Assembly: GCF_012927125.1 (NCBI RefSeq)
Contig: NZ_JABBFZ010000003.1
Coordinates: forward strand, 434,001 to 498,000
Origin: Paraburkholderia antibiotica
GTDB lineage: Bacteria > Pseudomonadota > Gammaproteobacteria > Burkholderiales > Burkholderiaceae
Length of the DNA stretch: 64,000 nt
Reading direction: 5' to 3'
Made by a program: the position numbers and the translations under genes. The stretch's first letter is position 1, and each line of letters opens with the position of its first letter. Shown here piece after piece: positions 58,068 through 64,000 of the stretch. Below the pieces are notes generated by a model, which saw only the letters and a list, made by a program, of their open reading frames with translations, did not search any database and was not told the origin of the DNA.

Positions 58068-58379
58068 ATGAACAGAACCTTTCGTCTGCTGCTCGCCAAT
58101 ACCGTTCTGATCGCCGCTGGTGCGGCCGCGATGGCCTCGGCTTCGGCCGCGGAGGTCGTGATCGTCGCGCCTTCGGCGCCGCCGGTGGCGCGCTTTGAAG
58201 CGGTGCCCGCGCCGCGTGCCGGCTATGTGTGGGACCACGGCCACTGGCGTTGGGATCACGGCCGCTACGTGTGGGTCGCCGGACACTGGCAGGCCGAACG
58301 CGTCGGCTATCACTGGATGCCGGGTCACTGGGTCGAGCATGGTCCGAACTATCGCTGGGTGCCGGGCCACTGGGCTTGA
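58068..58379 (+). CDS. Secreted YXWXXGXW-repeat protein
   Basis: 103-residue exported protein. Signal peptide at about 1-28 (MASASA-AE), then a short Pro/Ala linker and four consecutive aromatic repeats of the type GYVWDHGHWRW, GRYVWVAGHW, GYHWMPGHW and NYRWVPGHW. These tyrosine/tryptophan/histidine repeats define the YXWGXW/WXXGXXW family found in proteobacteria; function is unknown, with envelope location the only inference. Start ATG 58068 behind AGAGGG. Confidence 0.88.
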   Translation: MNRTFRLLLANTVLIAAGAAAMASASAAEVVIVAPSAPPVARFEAVPAPRAGYVWDHGHWRWDHGRYVWVAGHWQAERVGYHWMPGHWVEHGPNYRWVPGHWA

Positions 58380-58527
58380 TGACGGCATCGACGACGCAGC
58401 CGCGTCGACCAGACCGCGGCGCGTGGCGTAGCGCCGCGATCGACATCGCCTGCGCCGCGCGCTTCGACTGGATCACTGAGGCGCCGACGACCGCGCGCCG
58501 CTGAACATGGATGTGGAGAAAGACCCG

Positions 58528-58638
58528 ATGAAAAAGAATCTGCTCGTGCTCGCCGCGTTGGCGGTGATGCTCGCCGGCTGTGTCGTCGTACCCGCGCGGC
58601 CGATGTATGTGCACGCGCCGCGCGTGGTGGTCTACTGA
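58528..58638 (+). CDS. Tiny lipoprotein, 36 residues
   Basis: Short gene starting ATG 58528 with GGAG 9 bases upstream. It encodes a signal peptide with lipobox MLAGC (Cys18) and only about 18 mature residues ending PRVVVY, rich in Val, Pro and His. This is similar in style to the 43-residue lipoprotein at 62069. Its stop (TGA 58636-58638) is one base from the stop of the convergent ClC gene. Probably a real envelope micro-lipoprotein; function unknown. Confidence 0.68.
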   Translation: MKKNLLVLAALAVMLAGCVVVPARPMYVHAPRVVVY

Positions 58639-58639
58639 C

Positions 58640-60181
58640 TTACTGACGCGGTGGTGTCGTAGTGTCTTCCGACGTGTTGGTGGAGACGTCGGTGGACGTA
58701 TCGGTCGCGGCGTTTCCGATCGTGTCCGCGGCGGTAGAGGTGGTAGAGGCGGTGGCGTTGCCGGCGGCCTGTTCAGCGTCGCGATCACCGTCACCGTCGG
58801 CATGGAGCGCTGCGGCTTCAGCTTCGGGTTCGAGCGCCTCGACCTCGGGCACTTCCGGCACGGGTGCCGGCGCCGGCTGCGGCAGCGGCGCCATATAGCG
58901 CTGCGCGAGCGAGTCATAAAGCGGCGGCGCGAACAGGCGCGACACGCGGCTCGCAATCAACGCGGTGGCCATCAGCGAAATCACCAGCGCATGGCCATCG
59001 ATCATCTCCATCACGATCACGAACGACGTGATCGGCGACTGCGTGACCGCGGCGAGATAGCCGACCATCGCGAGCGCGATCAGCATCGGCAACTGCATCG
59101 AGCCGAACACCATGTGCAGCAGATTGCCGAAGCCCGCGCCGATCGACAGCGACGGCGCGAAGATGCCGCCCGGAATGCCGGGCAGGTACGAGCCGATCAT
59201 CGCGATCATCTTCAGGAACGGATAGAACATCGACAGTTGCTCGTGTCCATCGAGCAGCCCGCGCGCTTCCGAGTAGCCGCTGCCGAAGGTCGTGCCGCCC
59301 GAGATCAGGCCGACGACTGCGATCGCGAAGCCGCACAGCGCGGCAAACGCGACCGGCCGCTCGCCATGCAACTGCCGCAGCGGGGCCGGAATCCAGCGCG
59401 CGGTGTTGAGCAGCAGCCAGCCGAATATGCCGCCCGCGATGCCCGTGACGAGCGCGGTGAGCAGCACCGCGAGCGCGAGCAGATCGGGGAAATGCGCGCC
59501 GATCTGGATCGTGCCGAAATACGTGTAGTTGCCGTTGAGCCCCAGCGCGATCACGCCGGCGATGATGATCGCGGTAATCAGCACGCCGCTCGCGCGCGCC
59601 TCGAAGCTGCGCGTGAGTTCCTCGATCGCGAACACGATGCCGGCGAGCGGCGTGTTGAATGCCGCCGACAAGCCCGCGGCCGCGCCCGCCAGCACGAGTT
59701 GCCGCTCGATCGCCGCGTTCGAGCGCGGATAGAAGCGGCGCAGATTGAACATCAGCGCGGCGCCGACCTGCACCGTCGGTCCTTCGCGGCCGATCGTGAA
59801 GCCGCCGAGAATCCCGAGTAACGACACGCCGATCTTGCCGATCAGAATCCGCAGCGACAGCAGTCGCGTGCCGGATTCGCCGGTCTTCGTATGCAGGGTC
59901 GCGATGACCTGCGGAATGCCGCTGCCCTCGGCGCCGCGAAAGAACGTGCGCGTGAGCCATACCGCGAGCGCGGCGACTGCCGGCGTGATCAGCAGCGGTG
60001 CCCACAGATAGCGATGCTGCAGGTCGCGAAACGCGTCATAGCCCCAGTCGATCAGACGCGCGTACAGCACCGCGACGAGACCGACCGCGATCGCACCGAG
60101 CCAGAAGACGCCATATTGTCGCCACAGGCGTTTTGCGCGGCGCATGACGGTAGACGGGCGGAAAGAGAAGGACTGGGGCAT
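58640..60181 (-). CDS. ClC-family chloride channel/transporter
   Basis: 513-residue inner-membrane ClC protein. The anion-selectivity motifs are all present: GSGIP at 86-90, GREGP at 131-135 (with the gating Glu) and GGIFAPSLSIGAG in the later helix pair; EELTRSF carries the probable internal proton Glu, so a chloride/proton exchanger is likely. No CBS domains follow. Instead residues about 430-513 form a disordered Pro/Glu/Ala then Ser/Thr/Asp-rich tail. I chose ATG 60181 (MPQSFSFRPS) over an in-frame TTG seven codons upstream. Confidence 0.93.
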   Translation of the reverse strand: MPQSFSFRPSTVMRRAKRLWRQYGVFWLGAIAVGLVAVLYARLIDWGYDAFRDLQHRYLWAPLLITPAVAALAVWLTRTFFRGAEGSGIPQVIATLHTKTGESGTRLLSLRILIGKIGVSLLGILGGFTIGREGPTVQVGAALMFNLRRFYPRSNAAIERQLVLAGAAAGLSAAFNTPLAGIVFAIEELTRSFEARASGVLITAIIIAGVIALGLNGNYTYFGTIQIGAHFPDLLALAVLLTALVTGIAGGIFGWLLLNTARWIPAPLRQLHGERPVAFAALCGFAIAVVGLISGGTTFGSGYSEARGLLDGHEQLSMFYPFLKMIAMIGSYLPGIPGGIFAPSLSIGAGFGNLLHMVFGSMQLPMLIALAMVGYLAAVTQSPITSFVIVMEMIDGHALVISLMATALIASRVSRLFAPPLYDSLAQRYMAPLPQPAPAPVPEVPEVEALEPEAEAAALHADGDGDRDAEQAAGNATASTTSTAADTIGNAATDTSTDVSTNTSEDTTTPPRQ

Positions 60182-60470
60182 GGCGGCTAGCGGGACAGGC
60201 AAGCGAATAGGGAACGCGCGGGGAAACGTGCGGAAACTCGGTGCGGAAACGCGCGTAAAGGGGCCAAGTATAAAACGCGGGGCGCGAACGGATCGGCGAC
60301 GGATGTAAGAAAGTATTTTGAAATAGAAAATATGGCTAATTGTCGGGTAATCTGGGTGATTCGCTGTAATGCGCCGTATTCAGCGCCTGACCACGCGGGC
60401 TGCCCGTTTGGCGGGGCCTTGCGGAATCGTCAGCTAAAATAGCCTCAATCTCGAACAACGAACACTCTCA
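60182..60470. other. Divergent region, ClC / waaC
   Basis: About 289 bases, more AT-rich in the middle (60300-60350). Likely holds both promoters; CTAAAATAG near 60434 is a candidate waaC -10 region. No gene. Confidence 0.45.
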
Positions 60471-61484
60471 ATGAAGCGAATCCTTATCGTCAAGGTCACT
60501 TCACTTGGCGACATCGTGCAGGCCTTGCCGGTCGTCGCCGACATCAAGCGCGCGTTTCCCGGCGTGCAGGTGGATTGGGCCTCGGACGAAGCCTTCGCCG
60601 AGGTCGTGCACTGGAGCAAGGGTGTGGATCGCGTGCTGTGCGCGCCGCTGCGCCGCTTCAAGAAGGCGCGCCGCTGGGGCGACCTGAAGGCGATCTGGGC
60701 CTCGATCGCCGAACTGCGCGCGTATCGTTACGACTACATCATCGACATTCACGGCGTCTATAAGAGCGCGATTATTGCATTTCTCGCGCGTTCGTCGCGG
60801 CGCATCGGGTATCAATCGCAGGATCTGGGCGAGCGCGGCGCTGCGTTCGCGTACAGCGGTCGCTTCGGACCGCGTCCGCAGTGCAATGCGTGGCACGGCA
60901 TGCGCATCAGCACGGGCGAGGCGCTTGGCTACGAAGTCGAGGGGCCTCCCGTCTACAATCTGCGCCTGCCCGAGCCGCCCGGTCCGGTCGCGCAGTCGGT
61001 CGCCGACGAAGCGGCACCCGTCGCGGCGTTCTTCCATGCGACCTCGAAAGACGACAAGAAGTGGCCACTCGTGCACTGGATCGAAGTCGGGCGCGAGTTG
61101 ACCGGGCGCGGCTTTCGCGTGGTGCTGCCATGGGGTTCGGCCGGCGAGCGCGCGGAGGCCGAGCAGATCGCCGCGCAGGTGCCGGGAGCCACGGTACTGC
61201 CGTCGATGAGCGTCACCGAAATCGCACAGATGATCGAGGCATGCGCGCTCGTCGTCGGTACCGATACGGGCTTCGTGCATCTCGCGCATGCGCTGCAAAA
61301 GCGCACCGTGATGATCTTCGTCGCGACGTCGCCGTCGCATTGCGGCGTCGACGCGCCGCATCGCTCGATCTCGATCGGCGACGGCCACTCGGTGCCGCCG
61401 GTCAGCGAGGCCCTCGAAGCGATCGATTACGTGTATGCGGACGCGCCGATGTTCGCGCTGCAGCACGGCACAGCCGCGGCCTGA
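60471..61484 (+). CDS. waaC: Lipopolysaccharide heptosyltransferase I
   Basis: 337-residue GT9-family enzyme adding the first heptose to Kdo2-lipid A on the cytoplasmic face. N-terminal KVTSLGDIVQALPVV (about 8-22) is the signature for the Kdo-lipid acceptor side; the C-terminal half has FFHATSKDDKKWPLVHWIE and VVGTDTGFVHLAHAL, the ADP-heptose-binding region. Start ATG 60471. Complete. Other LPS core genes are not adjacent in the window. Confidence 0.94.
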   Translation: MKRILIVKVTSLGDIVQALPVVADIKRAFPGVQVDWASDEAFAEVVHWSKGVDRVLCAPLRRFKKARRWGDLKAIWASIAELRAYRYDYIIDIHGVYKSAIIAFLARSSRRIGYQSQDLGERGAAFAYSGRFGPRPQCNAWHGMRISTGEALGYEVEGPPVYNLRLPEPPGPVAQSVADEAAPVAAFFHATSKDDKKWPLVHWIEVGRELTGRGFRVVLPWGSAGERAEAEQIAAQVPGATVLPSMSVTEIAQMIEACALVVGTDTGFVHLAHALQKRTVMIFVATSPSHCGVDAPHRSISIGDGHSVPPVSEALEAIDYVYADAPMFALQHGTAAA

Positions 61485-62068
61485 ATCGCCGTTTTCCCAC
61501 GTAGCGCAATCGTTTGCGCAAAAGAAAAGAGGCACGACGCGCAGTCCGCCCTCGCGGGCGGCGCATGCCTCGTCGCGCCTCGAAGAACGCCCGTGTCGGG
61601 GAACGACGGGCGGAGAGGAATCGCGGATGAGTCGATGAGTCGCTAAAGTCGATTACACGGCTGTTAAATCTGTCGCTTTTCGTTGGGCGCTTAAGCGTTT
61701 CGCGCGAGCCGCGTCAGACCGCTGCGTCGTTGCGCAACGACGCGTCTATATCTATTGCCCGCGCCCGCAGCGGCTTCATCGCGCCATATGCGCATCTTCA
61801 GCACGCCGCCTGTGCGCCGCCGCCACGTCCCAGCGGGGCTCGCATCGCGACAGCACGTTCAACGCAGTATAGGCGGTGTTTTCCGCCATGTCGGTGCGAT
61901 CTGGTCGGGGCGATGCGCAGCGACGGAAGAGGTCGGCTCGCGGCATCGATCCTGTAACACCCCGGTGATCTTCCCTTACAAATGGCAACGTTCGCCCGGG
62001 GGCGGATCGTGTCCAATCGGGTCATTCGGGGATTCGACTCGAATCAATCTGACTCGATGGAGAACAAC
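61485..62068. other. Intergenic region, waaC to small lipoprotein
   Basis: About 584 bases with no convincing gene. A CCGCCC-TCGC-GGGCGG hairpin (61546-61561) sits inside a larger possible stem (GAGGCA near 61530 with TGCCTC near 61566); no T tract follows. The rest is unstructured to the eye. Open frames 61730-61957 and 61755-62072 look non-coding. Confidence 0.5.
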
Positions 62069-62200
62069 ATGAAACGCTTGATCCTGACTCTGATCGCCGG
62101 CACGGTCCTGGCCTCGGCACTGGGCGGCTGCGTGGTCGCACCGGCGCCGGGCTACTACTACGGCGGCGGCCCGTACTATCACCACGGCTATTACCGTTGA
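62069..62200 (+). CDS. Small lipoprotein, 43 residues, Tyr/His/Gly-rich
   Basis: Starts ATG 62069 with GGAG 6-7 bases upstream; an in-frame ATG four codons earlier is less well placed. Signal peptide with lipobox ALGGC (Cys21), then a mature part of about 22 residues rich in Tyr, Gly, His and Pro (GYYYGGGPYYHHGYYR). Such micro-lipoproteins recur in Burkholderia, and the aromatic tail resembles the YXWXXGXW proteins. Function unknown; envelope location inferred. Confidence 0.75.
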   Translation: MKRLILTLIAGTVLASALGGCVVAPAPGYYYGGGPYYHHGYYR

Positions 62201-62269
62201 GCCTGACACCGGGTAGCGCCTGAGCCGCGCGGCGGTTCAGGCCGTTCGCGCACCAGGCCGCGAGCCGTC

Positions 62270-62449
62270 CTAGGCCACCAGCATTTCGAATGCGATGACC
62301 GCGGCAATCGCGGCGGCGTTCGCGGCGATTGCCTCGACGACGATGCCTCTCCATGTCGACGGACGGAAGCGCAACGCGAGTAGCAATGCGCCGAGTAGCG
62401 CCAGCGCGATCATCACCACGATGTCCGCATTGTGAAGATGGACGTTCAT
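62270..62449 (-). CDS. Small membrane protein, 59 residues
   Basis: Starts ATG 62449 (MNVHLHNADIVVMIALALLGALL) behind GGGGGA. Two hydrophobic segments: about residues 9-27 and about 38-58, separated by a basic loop (RFRPSTWRG). This gives a likely two-pass inner-membrane protein with a short cytoplasmic hairpin. Family not recognised. The longer frame to 62596 has no protein-like extension. It lies downstream of the MFS gene on the same strand, 148 bases after its stop. Confidence 0.65.
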   Translation of the reverse strand: MNVHLHNADIVVMIALALLGALLLALRFRPSTWRGIVVEAIAANAAAIAAVIAFEMLVA

Positions 62450-62597
62450 GAGAGTCCCCCTGCTGGTTATAGGGTTATGACAGGGAGTATAGGCAGGCAA
62501 AAAAGACGCGCAAGACCGGGGATTTACCCAGGCTGGCGGAGGGAAGGCGGCACATCGCGCGGCGGCGGAACATCCCGTTCCGCCGCCGCGCATCACA

Positions 62598-63905
62598 TCA
62601 TTTCATCAGGCTTTCATCGCGCGTTTCGCGCATGCACAGCACACCGATCAGGCTCACCGCCGCGGCCGTCGATACATACGCGCCGACCCACGGCAGCCCG
62701 CCGTGCGCGGCCAGCACCGAAGCGATATACGGCGCCACCGATGCGCCGAGAATCCCGCCGAGGTTGTACGCGACCCCGGCGCCGGTATAGCGCACGTTGG
62801 TCGGGAACAGCTCCGGCAGCAGCGCGCCCATCGGCGCGAACGTGACGCCCATCAGGAACAGCTGGATCACGAGGAACAGCAGCACGAGAAGCGGCTCGCC
62901 GCTACCGAGCAGCGGCGCCATCGTGAAACCCGACAGGATCGCCGCGATGATGCCGACGATCAGCACCGGCTTGCGGCCGAAGCGATCGCTCGCGCGGGCC
63001 GACAGCGGCGTCGCGAGCGCCATGAACACGACCGCGATGCACAGCAGGCCGAGGAAGGTCTGCCGCGGAATGTGCAGCATGCTGACGCCGTACGACAGCG
63101 AGAACGTCGTCGCGTTGTAGAACAGCGTGTAGCAGACCACCATCGCGAGCGCGCCGAGAATCGTGGGCACCCAGTGCTGCGAGAACAGTGTCGCGATCGG
63201 CACGCGCACGCGTTCCTTGCGCTCGATCGCGGCCTTGAACGCCGGCGTCTCGGCGATTTTCAGGCGCACGTACAGGCCGAGCGCGACCAGCACCGAGCTG
63301 ACGAGGAACGGCACGCGCCAGCCCCAGCTGCGGAACTGCTCGTCGGAGAGCGACAGCGCGAGCGCGAAGAACAGGCCGTTGGACGCGAGAAAGCCGATCG
63401 ACGGCCCCAACTGCGGGAACATGCCGAACCAGCCGCGCTTGCCGGCCGGCGCGTTTTCGGTGGCGAGCAGCGCGGCGCCGCCCCATTCGCCGCCGAGGCC
63501 GATGCCCTGGCCGAAGCGCAGCACGCACAGCAGGATCGGCGCGAGGCTGCCGATCGAGTCGTAGCCCGGCACGAAGCCGATCAGCGTGGTCGACAGGCCC
63601 ATCACGAGCAGCGACGCGACCAGCGTCGATTTACGGCCGATGCGGTCGCCGAAGTGACCGAACAGGAACGAGCCGATCGGCCGCGCGACGAACGCGATGC
63701 CGAACGTGACGAACGCCGACAGCGCCTGCGCAGTCGCCGAGCCGTGCGGGAAAAATACCGGTCCGATCACGAGCGCGGCGGCGGTCGCGTAGACGTAGAA
63801 ATCGTAGAACTCGATCGCGGTGCCGATGAAGCTCGCGAAGATGATCCGCGCGCTGCTCTGTTGCCCGCTTGCGGGCTGAGCCGCGGAAATCGGCGATGTG
63901 GACAT
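62598..63905 (-). CDS. MHS-type MFS transporter
   Basis: 435-residue inner-membrane symporter of the metabolite:H+ symporter group. It starts with the signature SFIGTAIEFYDFYVYATAAA (about 25-44), has about 12 hydrophobic segments, the GHFGDRIGRKSTL loop 2-3 motif (about 83-95) and the SDRFGRKPVL loop between TM8 and TM9. Relatives import dicarboxylates, shikimate, proline/betaine or alpha-ketoglutarate; the substrate cannot be assigned. Start ATG 63905. The 95 bases to the window end contain only its upstream region. Confidence 0.92.
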   Translation of the reverse strand: MSTSPISAAQPASGQQSSARIIFASFIGTAIEFYDFYVYATAAALVIGPVFFPHGSATAQALSAFVTFGIAFVARPIGSFLFGHFGDRIGRKSTLVASLLVMGLSTTLIGFVPGYDSIGSLAPILLCVLRFGQGIGLGGEWGGAALLATENAPAGKRGWFGMFPQLGPSIGFLASNGLFFALALSLSDEQFRSWGWRVPFLVSSVLVALGLYVRLKIAETPAFKAAIERKERVRVPIATLFSQHWVPTILGALAMVVCYTLFYNATTFSLSYGVSMLHIPRQTFLGLLCIAVVFMALATPLSARASDRFGRKPVLIVGIIAAILSGFTMAPLLGSGEPLLVLLFLVIQLFLMGVTFAPMGALLPELFPTNVRYTGAGVAYNLGGILGASVAPYIASVLAAHGGLPWVGAYVSTAAAVSLIGVLCMRETRDESLMK

Positions 63906-64000
63906 GCAGGGTCTCCAATTGTCGTGAGGCCGCGGGTGTCGTGCCGTCGCGGCGGCATCGCCCGGACGTGCAGTGCGACGCGCACAGGTGGCGCGCGAGG

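Overview
The window is GC-rich, coding-dense chromosomal DNA from a member of Burkholderia sensu lato; Paraburkholderia or a close relative is my best guess. I infer this from family-level protein similarity (PanC, TamB, the fused glucokinase/RpiR regulator, DUF3460, Burkholderia-type porin) and from gene order (DUF3460-scpA-panC-panD, ftsK-lolA-rarA-serS, minCDE, zwf-pgl-glk). No database was searched. There is no phage, transposase, integrase, CRISPR array or recognisable defence island. Most of the window is core housekeeping DNA with a few accessory insertions.

Layout. 1-4.4 kb: a hotdog thioesterase, an orphan ParA ATPase, and a leftward DUF3460-scpA-panC-panD operon (chromosome condensation and pantothenate synthesis). 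4.7-11.1 kb: tamA-tamB, the outer-membrane translocation and assembly module. 11.2-20.5 kb: metG, an OmpA-type lipoprotein, apbC/mrp, a degenerate Cu/Zn-SOD-like lipoprotein, dcd, a basic amino-acid decarboxylase and an LprI-like protein. 20.5-31 kb: a bestrophin channel, then a glucose module in which the leftward zwf-pgl-glk/hexR operon diverges from a rightward glucose/mannose-type ABC importer. A 19-bp palindrome that looks like a HexR operator lies on a near-consensus promoter between them. 31-35.3 kb: LysR regulator, an unrecognised 382-residue protein, a GST, a composite 8/9-bp tandem repeat and an Smr nuclease-like protein. 35.5-45.7 kb: trxB, then ftsK-lolA, an accessory insertion (two small unknown genes and an NCS1 permease), rarA, serS and tRNA-Ser(CGA). 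46-53.3 kb: chemoreceptor, then a molybdenum hydroxylase cluster (2Fe-2S subunit, Tat-exported Mo subunit, cytochrome c) with a porin and an AraC regulator. 53.7-57.6 kb: map, a GNAT acetyltransferase and minCDE. 58-64 kb: very small secreted or lipid-anchored proteins, a ClC transporter, waaC and an MHS-type MFS transporter.

How the genes work together. The clearest unit is sugar uptake plus the oxidative entry to the Entner-Doudoroff pathway: the importer brings in glucose, the glucokinase domain phosphorylates it, Zwf and Pgl make 6-phosphogluconate, and the RpiR/HexR-like domain of the same fusion protein probably reads a pathway intermediate and controls both divergent operons. The second unit is a periplasmic Mo-Fe-S dehydrogenase that passes electrons to a dedicated cytochrome c, with an outer-membrane porin and its own regulator. 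Neither is a wholly new system. The parts least explained by known biology are the orphan protein at 32266-33414, the SOD-like protein lacking most metal ligands, the composite tandem repeat at 34271-34422 and the structured RNA elements in the sugar-transport operon.
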